Of a stretch of DNA of 64,000 nucleotides, positions 30,901-39,816 are shown piece by piece. A program made the translations under genes and the position numbers. Origin of the DNA: Rhodopirellula europaea 6C (GTDB lineage: Bacteria; Planctomycetota; Planctomycetia; Pirellulales; Pirellulaceae); contig NZ_ANMO01000168.1 in assembly GCF_000338295.1 (NCBI RefSeq), forward strand, positions 40,827-104,826, written 5' to 3'. The notes under the pieces are model-generated. The model was not told the DNA's origin, ran no database searches, and saw only the letters and a list, made by a program, of their open reading frames with translations. Position 1 is the first letter of the stretch. Each line of letters opens with the position of its first letter.

Positions 30901-32158
30901 TCGCGGCTTGTTCGCAGAAACCTGCCGGCTGATTGAAACCGCTCGCCAAATGGAACAACGGCATCCAATCGGTGCCGGTGCTGTCACTGAGTTTGACGGT
31001 TTGTATCGTGCCGGGTATCGATCGTTGGTTGGCTCGATCGCCGAAGCCGTTCTGCATGCCACGGCCGGCGAACCGCCCTCCCCTGCTCCGGCCGAACCTC
31101 AATCCGCCACGCGAGAACTCAGCGTCACGGACCAAGACGCGATTGCTGATCGGTTGATTCCGTTGTTGGAACGACTGACCGAAACGATGCTTGGCAGTTG
31201 GCTCGCGCACAGCCAAACGCTTCGCCTGTCACCGCTCGAAGCCGTCAGTGATCCAGCGAAATGGGAACGTTTGGTCGAGTTCATCAAGCTTTACGGCGAC
31301 CCAATCTTCACCCAAGGTTTCTTGCAACTGAGCAACGTTCGCGCGGTGCTGCACCAAGATGTCTCGTCCTGGCTGGAACGAGCGATGACCGATGGTGATG
31401 ACCTGCTGGAAGACACCCAACTTTTTCGCGATCTCGAAATTGGCAAGATCAAGATCAACGAAGCCTCGCGTTGGATCACGCTGGTCTTCGAATCGTTGCT
31501 TGATCACCACGCGGAATACCAAGACTACAACAGCACAACGACACAGAGCGATCGCGGCGAACTGATCTACACGTTCCTCGATTTCTTGCGTCTGCGGACT
31601 CGATACGAACGCGTCGCTTGGAATTTGAAACCGATCATGTGGACCCACGAAGTCCTCGTGCGAATGGGCCTCGATCAAACGTCTTTGGGTTGGCGTGAAA
31701 GCCTCAACGAACGCATTGCAGCTGAAGCCGAACTCTACGTCCAAAAGCTTCGCGAATTGCAACGTCGGCATTCCATGCGAATGCCAACCATCGCCGATCG
31801 TATCGAAGAACGATTCGTCCAACCGATGACGATCGACCGAATGCGATCACTTGTCGAACCCGCCATGAGCGATGCGGAAGCGGACCGCTTTAGCGCCGCG
31901 TTCGAACAACTCGAAGCAGAAGCCAACGAACTTTCGCGTACTCCCGTTGGCGTTGGACTCGATCTTCCGCCTTGGTTGAGTGCTCTGGAAGACGAAGTGG
32001 AAAAGATCGGGAAACGGAATCTGATCAGCGAGATCGACCCGCAAGAATTGATGACCATTCCCGTCAGCCCACTGACTCTGGACGAACTCAAAACGCAACT
32101 CGCGACAGCCCAAACGCAAGGCCGCCGGTTGCCTCACATGCGTCGTCGCAAATCGTAA
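27962..32158 (+). CDS. Very large protein of unknown family (1398 residues)
   Basis: 1398 residues from the ATG at 27962 (MPASPSREPNGNLPDHQL). I do not recognise a family. There is no signal peptide and no transmembrane helix, and no nucleotide-binding or metal motif was seen, so a cytoplasmic helical scaffold is likely. Long Leu/Ala/Arg-rich helical stretches are interrupted by an acidic Ser/Asp-rich linker (about 695-760) followed by a probable coiled-coil segment (VDELEAEVKRLASRLDFLQS). The frame is open 159 codons upstream into the histone-like gene, but that intervening translation is not protein-like. Codon use matches the neighbours, so it is not an obvious recent import. Confidence 0.85.
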   Translation: MPASPSREPNGNLPDHQLAAAAWSPPSQDVRTALQALIGYLNFSSGPAPTAVFSAWNQVHDEASGGDVLNGPPPFLIMRDWLEEAAQSLQKSSPAFANVDRALGLINLLWSGLLPAYLDFHRDLLFHQPPELLFNGFFLGRCAEVMVQQIGEDESIGSVDDESARLRQIIGTLNDYVGYRPVAVLENRACQPYAHEFVRPIPQMVQGAGITAGPYRELIERAVRAIEEAPEDILRSAAMDPNQLRELCLDPRAYDFDHPVNRRPNYHFGGWDEHAIDADGRYDRFILRSVTLDSLLARVNETPELPRDELLEEAASVLAGTMLMASGISGWGPGCYSSDVTLRSLMVPIANFRDEFYNWRISQIGGEHGQRLLDEVKTRHQAFGAARQNLNAALARRRAIQLQHVQLARIYARLGYPDSATKQADVVPATSARLMCRIDCGMTLGLRALRTDRFPDAVEVPEQTFDLIRRAIECGALMDPWDILGFTGNFSLYPGIENSIHDSRLDELLYIIENLFGYIARVWSEAAARDDEAAYERMDRQYREVAQWWRTFAAHTVESVEATDPWESYESARLVAQALRLWHRGGAQRGDIAFWAPHADLFDSPRAYMLVISALLERKDFIPAQALLIHWLCQADRVGLRSGANSLPRLTERWLLQLRDHMREDSYELWPRVNKFFDYLEANAESFWSAPRFEVGDDEPRDRHRDNWEQELAEANEDPFGSPEEDEEAGLFDAAYENVSYRDTTDDGNEGSIFDTSSDSSSVDELEAEVKRLASRLDFLQSLARMWAVGADVALTEIHAATESTDPADSPAPQRRQQQIEALSAWARRAVANRIGLLELLGDVRAYKIKPAGTDKDSMRIYDRRRVLRDSLMERVITTAVEMADARRLIASALGALQGKLPEDVGEEFAEDDAGAIELFSALIAGDSERARERFPTFIEAVLNRSLLYIPLSRGGDPVKIYVTRLRERVLRHLLHWLPRRGLFAETCRLIETARQMEQRHPIGAGAVTEFDGLYRAGYRSLVGSIAEAVLHATAGEPPSPAPAEPQSATRELSVTDQDAIADRLIPLLERLTETMLGSWLAHSQTLRLSPLEAVSDPAKWERLVEFIKLYGDPIFTQGFLQLSNVRAVLHQDVSSWLERAMTDGDDLLEDTQLFRDLEIGKIKINEASRWITLVFESLLDHHAEYQDYNSTTTQSDRGELIYTFLDFLRLRTRYERVAWNLKPIMWTHEVLVRMGLDQTSLGWRESLNERIAAEAELYVQKLRELQRRHSMRMPTIADRIEERFVQPMTIDRMRSLVEPAMSDAEADRFSAAFEQLEAEANELSRTPVGVGLDLPPWLSALEDEVEKIGKRNLISEIDPQELMTIPVSPLTLDELKTQLATAQTQGRRLPHMRRRKS

Positions 32159-32577
32159 GACGGACGTAGCTCTGTTTCTTGGCCGGATTTGCGCACCACC
32201 GATGCGCACGCGGACGAGCCGACGAACAGCTTCGCCTCCGAGCGGGACGTCTTGATTTCGAAAGTGACGAGCAAACTGGGCGATGATTTTTCAGCGGAAT
32301 CTCGAAAAGTCAAAAAAACTTTGGCTCCAATCTGACTAAAAATCACGTCGCGAGATGTGGTTTCCGCTGTCGACGCGAAAGACATTGCAGGAACCCTGGG
32401 GAATGATCCGCTCCTCTAAGGCCTTAGACACACCCCATCTCGCCTATTTTAGCGAGTAAGGAGCATGCAACGGCGTGATTCAAGTGCAGCGTACAAGGTG
32501 CCGATCTAGATTGGCTCTCCCTTATCGCACCGATATACTCCCGGCTTCTAGTCTCGTCCTTGAAACGTTGAAAATCG
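32159..32577. promoter_or_regulatory. Intergenic region upstream of glgP with two palindromes
   Basis: 419 bp with no supported gene. It contains a perfect 14-bp palindrome TCTAAGGCCTTAGA (32415-32428) and a nearby stem CTCGC/GCGAG (32439-32443 with 32452-32456). Both lie 120-165 bp before the glgP start and are candidates for an operator or leader structure. A 83-codon minus-strand frame (32134-32385) lacks any family resemblance. Confidence 0.4.
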
Positions 32578-35070
32578 ATGTCCAACACGCTTTCCGCTCC
32601 GCCGAATGCTTCTCCGACCGACACCTCGTTTCCACACCTTGATTTGTCATCGGAACTAGCTCGTCACCTGACAATCACGCTAGGACACGACTTCACAGGC
32701 GACTCGACGGACAAACAAAACAGCGAATACCTTTACCAAGCTCTGGCGATCACGGTACGTGATCGCTTGGTACCGATCTGGCTGGAGACCTGGAAGAAAA
32801 CCTGCCAGAGCGACGATCGCAAGGTTTACTATCTGTCACTTGAATTCTTGATCGGCCGGTCACTCACCAACGCCGTCGAAAACCTCGACTTGGACGAAGA
32901 CGTCCGCAAAGCTTTGCGAGCCTACAGCGTCGGGATGGAAGAAGTCGCTGACAAGGAACTTGATGCTGGGTTGGGCAACGGTGGCCTCGGTCGTTTGGCC
33001 GCATGTTTCCTGGACAGTTGTGCGAACCTGCAGCTTCCAGTGGTTGGCTACGGCATCCGTTACGAATACGGGATGTTCCACCAACACATCGAAGACGGAC
33101 GACAAGTCGAGGATCCCGACCGTTGGTTGCGTGACGGCAACCCATGGGAAATCAAACGCCCCGAAGACACGCGTCGCGTTCGCTTCTACGGTCGCACCGA
33201 GAACTACTACGACGAACACGGAACGCTGCGTCCTCGCTTGGTTGACTCGCACGATGTTCTTGCCGTCCCATTCGACATGCCCGTCCCTGGGTATCGCAAC
33301 GACACGGTCAACACGCTGCGTCTGTGGAAAGCATCGACGACCGACGTCTTCAACCTCAGCGAGTTCAACGCGGGCTCGTACCCCGAAGCCGTCGCGGCCA
33401 AGAACGACGCCGAGCAAATCTCCATGGTGTTGTACCCCAACGACGCCAGCGAAAACGGCAAGGAGCTGCGTCTGAAACAACAGTACTTCCTCGTTTCGTC
33501 TTCCTTGCAAGACGTGATCGCTCGTTGGGTGGAACAGCACGGCGAAGACTTCAGCGACTTTGGACGCAAGAACTGCTTCCAGCTCAATGACACGCACCCC
33601 GCCTGTGCCGTTCCTGAACTCATGCGATTGTTGATGGATGAGCATGGACTGGAATGGGACGACGCTTGGGACGTGGTCACACGCTGCATGGCGTACACCA
33701 ACCACACATTGCTTCCGGAAGCCTTGGAACGATGGTCGGTCGGTTTGTTCAGCCGCCTGCTGCCACGTCTGCTCGATATCATTTACGAGATCAACGCTCG
33801 GTTCTTGAAACTGGTCGACCAGCAGTGGCCTGGTGACGTTGCAATGCGTCGCGAAATGTCACTGATTGAAGAAGGCGACAACCCACACATCCGAATGGCG
33901 TACTTGGCCATCGTCGGAAGTTTCTCGGTCAACGGTGTTGCTGGTTTGCACACGCAATTGTTGGAATCAGGGCTGTTCAAACACTTCAACACGCTGTGGC
34001 CTCGCAAGTTCAACAATAAAACAAACGGCGTGACCCAACGTCGTTGGTTGTCGCACTGCAACCCAGGCCTGCGTGATCTTCTCAACGAAACCATCGGCGA
34101 AGGTTGGCAGAAAGACCTGACCAAGATCAAAGAGTTGGCTCCGCATGCAGCCGACGCCGACTTCCGCAAGAAGTGGATTGAAGTCAAGCAACAAAACAAA
34201 GCTCGCTTGTCTGATTTGGTCGTCGCCGAAACCGGCGTTCGTTTCGATACGTCGTTCATGTTCGACGTTCAAGTCAAACGAATTCACGAGTACAAGCGTC
34301 AACTGTTGAACGTGCTGCATATCGTGCACCTGTACGATCGCATTCTGCGTGGTGAAACCGCGGGCATGGTTCCACGCTGTGTCTTGATCGGTGGGAAAGC
34401 AGCCCCCGGCTACCACGTTGCGAAGTTGATCGTGAAGCTGATCAACGATGTTGCCAAAAAGGTCAACAATCACCCCGCAGCCAACGACCTGTTGAAAGTG
34501 GTGTTCTTCCCGAACTACCGCGTTTCGTCGATGGAAGTGATCTGCCCGGCAACCGAGTTGTCGGAGCAAATTTCAACCGCCGGTAAAGAAGCTTCTGGCA
34601 CGGGCAACATGAAGTTCATGATGAACGGTGCGTTGACGATCGGCACGCTCGATGGAGCCAACATCGAAATCCGCGAAAACGCGGGTGCCGAGAACTTTTT
34701 CTTGTTCGGCTTGGACGCATCCGAAGTCGCCGAATTGAAGAAGGACTATCGTCCCAACGAAATCATTGCTGCTGATGAGGACATCGTTCGCATCATGAAC
34801 CTGTTGGAAAGCGGACACTTCAACCCTGACAATCCAGGCTTGTTTGATTTGTTGACCAGCGGATTGCGTAACCCTCAGGATCCTTGGGTCACCATCGCCG
34901 ACCTTCGTGCGTACATCGACGCTCAAGGCGAAGTAGGCAAGGCCTACCAAGATGTTGATCACTGGAATCAGATGAGCATCCTGAATACCGCAGGCAGCGG
35001 GTGGTTCAGCAGCGACCGAACGATCCAGCAATACGCGGACGACATTTGGGACGTGCGACCACTGTCGTAA
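32578..35070 (+). CDS. glgP: Glycogen/alpha-glucan phosphorylase
   Basis: 830 residues, the family's usual length. It releases glucose-1-phosphate from glycogen. Conserved blocks include YYLSLEFLIGRSLTNA, DAGLGNGGLGRLAACFLDS, FQLNDTHPA, NKTNGVTQRRWL and the pyridoxal-phosphate site GTGNMKFMMNG, whose Lys is residue 679. The ATG at 32578 follows a leader without a strong Shine-Dalgarno site. It is a single transcription unit ending in a strong terminator. No other glycogen genes are in the window. Confidence 0.97.
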   Translation: MSNTLSAPPNASPTDTSFPHLDLSSELARHLTITLGHDFTGDSTDKQNSEYLYQALAITVRDRLVPIWLETWKKTCQSDDRKVYYLSLEFLIGRSLTNAVENLDLDEDVRKALRAYSVGMEEVADKELDAGLGNGGLGRLAACFLDSCANLQLPVVGYGIRYEYGMFHQHIEDGRQVEDPDRWLRDGNPWEIKRPEDTRRVRFYGRTENYYDEHGTLRPRLVDSHDVLAVPFDMPVPGYRNDTVNTLRLWKASTTDVFNLSEFNAGSYPEAVAAKNDAEQISMVLYPNDASENGKELRLKQQYFLVSSSLQDVIARWVEQHGEDFSDFGRKNCFQLNDTHPACAVPELMRLLMDEHGLEWDDAWDVVTRCMAYTNHTLLPEALERWSVGLFSRLLPRLLDIIYEINARFLKLVDQQWPGDVAMRREMSLIEEGDNPHIRMAYLAIVGSFSVNGVAGLHTQLLESGLFKHFNTLWPRKFNNKTNGVTQRRWLSHCNPGLRDLLNETIGEGWQKDLTKIKELAPHAADADFRKKWIEVKQQNKARLSDLVVAETGVRFDTSFMFDVQVKRIHEYKRQLLNVLHIVHLYDRILRGETAGMVPRCVLIGGKAAPGYHVAKLIVKLINDVAKKVNNHPAANDLLKVVFFPNYRVSSMEVICPATELSEQISTAGKEASGTGNMKFMMNGALTIGTLDGANIEIRENAGAENFFLFGLDASEVAELKKDYRPNEIIAADEDIVRIMNLLESGHFNPDNPGLFDLLTSGLRNPQDPWVTIADLRAYIDAQGEVGKAYQDVDHWNQMSILNTAGSGWFSSDRTIQQYADDIWDVRPLS

Positions 35071-35092
35071 TGCCAATCTGATCATTCCAAAC

Positions 35093-35129
35093 AAAAAGGG
35101 CTCGATGAGAAACCACCGAGCCCCTTTTT
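35093..35129. terminator. Bidirectional Rho-independent terminator after glgP
   Basis: Stem GGGCTCG (35098-35104) / CGAGCCC (35117-35123) with a 12-nt loop, preceded by AAAAA and followed by CTTTTTG. It has a U-tract in either direction and lies between glgP (plus) and the DinB-like gene (minus), so it can end both transcripts. Confidence 0.9.
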
Positions 35130-35175
35130 GTTTAATGAGCGTGAGTTACCGGGACAAACCTATGCCAGGCCCAAC

Positions 35176-35691
35176 CTATGCTGGCCCGAGCCCCATCGCA
35201 CGTCGCCATGCGCTGAACTGTCCGATATGAAGCATCATGTGGCCGCTTAGATAGAAACCATGCAGCGATCCAACGGTGCTGAACTTCTCGCGAAGATGCT
35301 CGGTCGGGTTCGGCGACGAAAAAACCGCATCGTCAGCATTCAGCAATGCCTCGATCGCAGCTTCGTGCGACGCAAAGAACTTCTCCACAACTTCTTCCAT
35401 CGGCGGATACAGGGTGCCGTTGGGATCGTCCAAACACTTTGCATTCTTCGAGAACAATGCATCGTATTTGTCAGAAGGCTTCACCGCCGAGGCGTCGGCA
35501 CCGACTTGCTCAACCACTTGCCAAGGATACTGCGATAAATGCCCAAGGATGAACGCTGGATGATTGGACTCGATGACAGTGTCGCCAACCACGGCGAAAC
35601 GAGCGAACTGCTCCTGAGTCACTCCGGTCATCAGTCGTTTGGTGTATCCCATACAAAGCCGACCCGAGTCAGCGATCATTTGTCCGATCAT
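35176..35691 (-). CDS. DinB-like four-helix protein
   Basis: 171 residues with the DinB/YfiT pattern: a metal-site His in SNHPAFILGHL (H44) and two more in the C-terminal SGHMMLHIGQFSAWRRAMG (H151, H155). Members are divalent-metal-binding four-helix bundles, several acting as thiol-dependent S-transferases; the substrate cannot be told here. It stands alone, convergent with glgP across a shared terminator. Confidence 0.8.
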   Translation of the reverse strand: MIGQMIADSGRLCMGYTKRLMTGVTQEQFARFAVVGDTVIESNHPAFILGHLSQYPWQVVEQVGADASAVKPSDKYDALFSKNAKCLDDPNGTLYPPMEEVVEKFFASHEAAIEALLNADDAVFSSPNPTEHLREKFSTVGSLHGFYLSGHMMLHIGQFSAWRRAMGLGPA

Positions 35692-35971
35692 GTTGTTTCT
35701 CTACGAGGTGCAATTCAATCCTGCTGTTTTAGCTACCTTCCAAACCGAAAGTAAGCCAGGCCCAAACGTAGAACATCGCCCTGGAAGAACAATCGTTCCG
35801 TCTAGCTTTCACAATGGGCACCGGCGATACCACCCCGACGCGGAGCACATACCTGTGTTGCATTCTCTTTGAATGATCGTTCGTGCTACTCGATGTGAAT
35901 CATCACACGAGACATTCGCGGAACGACGCCTCGAACCTGAACGCAGCCAGGCATTTGGCCAGCCGAATCCT

Positions 35972-36820
35972 TCACAGAACAGCCTGAGACTCTGTCTGGT
36001 GATGTTGCGATGACTTTTGCCACCAACGATTCTCCACGCAACTGACATCGTGCCGCAACCAATAGTCACGAACCCAATCGACGGGACCACGACCGAATTT
36101 GCGTTTGGTTCCCCAGTAGTAATCGCCTTGAGGCACCACATCGATTGGCCGAGGATTGCCGTGGAATACCACGACCTTCGCTTTTGCCGGACGCTTGATC
36201 TCAGGAAAAATCTGATTGAATGGGTAGTACTTCAGGCAATGCCATTTGAAGCTAGCGGTCCATTCAAACGGCCAATAGCGAACATCGTCGACGTGCTCGG
36301 TTAAGAAGTCTTGGTCCAGTGGAAAACGCTCGAAGCATTCGGATTGATTCTCGTTGAATCGATGGAACAGCTCGGCTTGTTCACCGGGATAAAAACCCAG
36401 GATTGACCCTTGAACGCCTCGATCGGGTCGCATCCTCAATGGAGCCAGATTCCATAGCGTCGGATTCCACTCTCGCAATGCATGAAAGCCTCGCTCAGCC
36501 TCCAAACGATCAAAGAACCCGTCGAGGTTCTGGTTAACCACCACGTCGAGATCTAAATACAGCGTTGGCTCATCTGCGGGTAGAACGCCCGGTGCCAGAA
36601 TCGACAGCTTGGGCCAGCAACCTTTTCGCCGGCGTTGCAATGGGATTCCCAGATCCGGCATTTGGATTCCTTCGACACCGTCGGTCAATCCAACCACGTT
36701 GTCGGTGACGCAGACAAAACGGTGAGGACGGTTCAAATTAGCCGCTACGGCGTTCCTCAACACTGTGACATACGATGCTGGGAACGCGTCCAACCAACGG
36801 GTGCAGACAACGGTCGCCAT
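35972..36820 (-). CDS. Glycosyltransferase, DxD type
   Basis: 282 residues, cytoplasmic, GT-A-like. The nucleotide-sugar metal motif is DLD (90-92) in TLYLDLDVVV, and KGCWPKLSIL precedes it as in GT8/capsule-type transferases. Downstream are GSILGFYPG, FPLDQDFLTEHV and VVFHGNPRP, typical of enzymes that add a sugar to an envelope glycan. I chose the ATG at 36818-36820 (MATVVCTRWL); an upstream TTG would add 27 unlikely residues. It follows the kinase-like membrane protein by 108 bp on the same strand, so both may act in envelope polysaccharide synthesis. Confidence 0.82.
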   Translation of the reverse strand: MATVVCTRWLDAFPASYVTVLRNAVAANLNRPHRFVCVTDNVVGLTDGVEGIQMPDLGIPLQRRRKGCWPKLSILAPGVLPADEPTLYLDLDVVVNQNLDGFFDRLEAERGFHALREWNPTLWNLAPLRMRPDRGVQGSILGFYPGEQAELFHRFNENQSECFERFPLDQDFLTEHVDDVRYWPFEWTASFKWHCLKYYPFNQIFPEIKRPAKAKVVVFHGNPRPIDVVPQGDYYWGTKRKFGRGPVDWVRDYWLRHDVSCVENRWWQKSSQHHQTESQAVL

Positions 36821-36928
36821 GTGATTTCGCCATCCATGATTGGGTTGAGTTGGGGGGCGGTTCCCCTTCCAAGTGTCCGCCGGACCATACTCAACTAGCA
36901 AATCAGAATCCAGACCGAAATCTGCCCT

Positions 36929-39736
36929 CTATGCTGCACGTTTCATTCCTTCATCTAAGCATTCCGTTTCTCTCAAAGTGGGCACAACAGGTGACAGTGC
37001 CTCGCAAACCGCTTCTTCGGAAAGCCAGTTTTGAAGGGTATCCGCATTTCGGATCATCCAAATCGCGACAGTCATCATCATGGTGTAACCAAACACCTCA
37101 ACGGTTTCCTCCGCAGTCACCCACTTCGATCGCTCAAACAATTCGGCCAAAACGAAGCAAGCCGCAAATGGAATGGCGGGCCAAACGAACGTCGGCGAGA
37201 ACCACAATTTGCGATCCTCTGGGAATTTGAGCCAGGCGTATGCGACACGCGACAGCCAAATGCAAACTGCAACGGCAATGACCCCATGCTTCCAGGTAGC
37301 GGAAATCGCGAAGCCCACGCTATCAGCGGTTTGATGGGCACCATCGGACAGGCTTGCCTGGCTCACAGCAGATGGAACTTCTCGAGCCGCTCCCGCAACC
37401 GCGACGCAAACCAGGGCGACCGCGATACTTTGCCAGCTTGAAGATTTCACCCGAAGCAACGCCAAACAACCGGCGATTGCCGTACAGATCAGCACCATCA
37501 ACTGAGCAGACTCAAGAGCCCCATTTTCGCCGGTCAACCATTGCTCCGGTAGCGAATCACTCAGCAGGTAGTTCGTCGCCCACAAGCCACCACAGCCAAC
37601 GCCGGTCACCAACAGCGAATCTCGTATCACCTTTTGGTATGGCCACCGCATCCAACGCGATTGCTCTTTGACGAGTGATGTTTGAACATCGTCCGAATCG
37701 TTCTTCATTGCCATTGATGCGGATACTTCATTCGAGGTTGGATGGAATTGGGCGACCAAACGAAGCAACCGCTCTCCGATTGCGAGCACGGCATGCTCGG
37801 TGCGAGAGTCGGGGCCACCGTAGATTGGGATTTTCCTTGCAAACCGGGACGCAAAGTCCCGTAACAAAAATCTTGAGACGGCGGGGTTTGCGGTCCACAT
37901 CTGGACGATGAACGCAGCCGAACCAACCACGGGAATCGCCCCAACACAAAGGGCATGCCGATGCGGGACATCATGAGATCGATTTGCTAGCAAACTAAAA
38001 AGCGTGACAAGAGTTCTCGCCGCAGGCAGGATCATGATCGGCAACACGGCAAACCAGACACTACCGCCAGTCAAAGCCATCGCGATTCCGCCGACCTTCA
38101 AAGGGGTGATCAACGGGTAGAGAAACTTGATGGCCAGGTGCATTCCCAAACCGCGTGAATAGACTGCTAGTTGGGGCCCACTGAACTGGGAATGAAGGCT
38201 CTTTGCTTCTTCTTCAGTCAACCATTTGCGGGACTGCCAGCGTCGGGTCGTCGCTCGGAACGCCTTGCGTCCAACGGCAATTTGATAGCTCCCGCGGAAC
38301 AGCAAAGCTCGTATCTGACAATTTCGGCGGGCACGTCGACTTGGATCGACCAAATAGCGATGCACGCCTGCCGTGGTTGAATAACGAAGCAAGCGGTGTC
38401 CGATGAACCCTAAACTCGACGTAGGTCTGGTTCGCCTGGAACATCGTTGCTGTTCACACAGAGCTTTCACCTGCCGGCGTCGGTATTTCGTCCAGAAGGC
38501 GGATCGAACACGGCTTTCCGTTGCAAATCGACGGACCCGTTCCTGATGAGATTGGTTTGCAAGGCAGGACTGGAGCCATCGGCCCAACACGCTCGGCGGA
38601 CACAGGCCCAGCATCCACATCAATGCGAAAAACCAAAAGCTGGTCTCCAAGCCCGACGCGTTTTCTGGATCGACCACGCGTTGTTGCTGCCATCGATCAA
38701 TGCAAGTTCGCCGATAGTGGGCTCGTCGTTGAGCTGACAACCAGGTCCATGGCCGACGAGTTGGTGCAATCTCTCCTGCTTTCCATTGCTCATCCACGGC
38801 AACCAAAGCTTCCACATCAGCGGACAGTTCAGCGGCCAGATCCCGTTCACCTCTCAGAACAAGCCGGTCACACAACTCGGCACAGGAAGCTCGAAGTTTC
38901 CGCGAATCCAAATCATCAAAGGGAAAGACTGCCCCTCGACGCCAGCTTTGCCACAGATACCGCCAGACCAAAATTGCCGGTATCCCGGACTCCAAGTCGA
39001 TGATGGTATGGCGAAGACTTCTTGGCGAATCGGCTTCCGGTCCATCTGAATGAACAACACGCAGCCCCGGATGCTCCGAGAGCAATAGGTTTGCGGTCGA
39101 CACCATGGCTCCCGGCGAAACCTGCCAACCGGAGCCCACCAACCCAAAATCGATCAATTGCCGTTCAACCCGCCTCATCTCGGCGACCAAACCAGCCATC
39201 TCGTTTTCCGCAGCCACCAGGTTGGAATTGGCACAGGTTGGGATTGGACCACGACCTTCGACAAAACTCGCGGCGAGAACGTAGGCATCGCGATTGCGAT
39301 CGTAGCGGACGTATGCAGGCAGCGCGACATCAACCGAACTTTCGCGTTCATCGCAAGTTGCGGATGCCTCTAGCATCCGCGAGACCACTCGCCGGCGATA
39401 GAAACAGGCCAAAATCGCGTGCTGATTCGATTGATAAGCGAAGGGTGCGGCAAAGGCCAATCGGTAGATGCAGCGAGTCAATAAGCCAGGTGCGAAGACC
39501 TTTTCGACGAAACACTGACTCCGGCCGTCATCCCACGAAGCCTCGACCAACTCGGCCGTGGCAGCTCGTCCGTGCCCAAGCGTGCGAATCAGACGCACGT
39601 TGTCAGGAGCATCCGAAACGCAACGATGCGAAACCACACCGGCGTCCTCCGAGATTTCACCGAACTGGCAGGTGTTCGATAATCTCGTCACGGGGGATCT
39701 CAAATCGACAGAATGAATCGAACACGAAAATTTCAT
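36929..39736 (-). CDS. Degenerate-kinase-like domain fused to a polytopic membrane protein
   Basis: 935 residues, family not recognised. The N-terminal part (about 45-260) resembles Kdo/RIO/ABC1-type kinases: a glycine-rich loop TLGHGRAATAELVEA (52-66), a Lys in CFVEKVF (79), NLLL (216-219) and IIDLESG (245-251) in the place of the DFG motif. The usual HxD catalytic loop is not evident. An Arg-rich cytoplasmic region (about 330-520) follows. The C-terminal half (about 540-920) has eight or nine hydrophobic segments. It is preceded by DUF932 (81-bp gap) and followed by the glycosyltransferase. An envelope lipid or polysaccharide role is inference. Confidence 0.7.
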   Translation of the reverse strand: MKFSCSIHSVDLRSPVTRLSNTCQFGEISEDAGVVSHRCVSDAPDNVRLIRTLGHGRAATAELVEASWDDGRSQCFVEKVFAPGLLTRCIYRLAFAAPFAYQSNQHAILACFYRRRVVSRMLEASATCDERESSVDVALPAYVRYDRNRDAYVLAASFVEGRGPIPTCANSNLVAAENEMAGLVAEMRRVERQLIDFGLVGSGWQVSPGAMVSTANLLLSEHPGLRVVHSDGPEADSPRSLRHTIIDLESGIPAILVWRYLWQSWRRGAVFPFDDLDSRKLRASCAELCDRLVLRGERDLAAELSADVEALVAVDEQWKAGEIAPTRRPWTWLSAQRRAHYRRTCIDRWQQQRVVDPENASGLETSFWFFALMWMLGLCPPSVLGRWLQSCLANQSHQERVRRFATESRVRSAFWTKYRRRQVKALCEQQRCSRRTRPTSSLGFIGHRLLRYSTTAGVHRYLVDPSRRARRNCQIRALLFRGSYQIAVGRKAFRATTRRWQSRKWLTEEEAKSLHSQFSGPQLAVYSRGLGMHLAIKFLYPLITPLKVGGIAMALTGGSVWFAVLPIMILPAARTLVTLFSLLANRSHDVPHRHALCVGAIPVVGSAAFIVQMWTANPAVSRFLLRDFASRFARKIPIYGGPDSRTEHAVLAIGERLLRLVAQFHPTSNEVSASMAMKNDSDDVQTSLVKEQSRWMRWPYQKVIRDSLLVTGVGCGGLWATNYLLSDSLPEQWLTGENGALESAQLMVLICTAIAGCLALLRVKSSSWQSIAVALVCVAVAGAAREVPSAVSQASLSDGAHQTADSVGFAISATWKHGVIAVAVCIWLSRVAYAWLKFPEDRKLWFSPTFVWPAIPFAACFVLAELFERSKWVTAEETVEVFGYTMMMTVAIWMIRNADTLQNWLSEEAVCEALSPVVPTLRETECLDEGMKRAA

Positions 39737-39816
39737 GAACGTTCGATACTAACTCTCGAATCCCGCCGTCAATCGCAAGAAGTCAGCGTTGGCGGTCGAA
39801 GTCGCACATTCTGGAA

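Noticed and set aside
27485..32158. Single fused 1557-residue protein
   Set aside because: The join (27757-27961) translates to non-protein-like sequence and covers a stop codon in the histone frame plus a hairpin; two genes are more likely.
32134..32385. 83-codon minus-strand frame overlapping the end of the giant protein gene
   Set aside because: Not similar to any family I know, overlaps a real 3' end, and could not be supported.
35692..35971. Possible RNA gene or CDS between the DinB-like and glycosyltransferase genes
   Set aside because: 280 bp without a tRNA T-loop signature, stable fold or open frame with protein-like composition.
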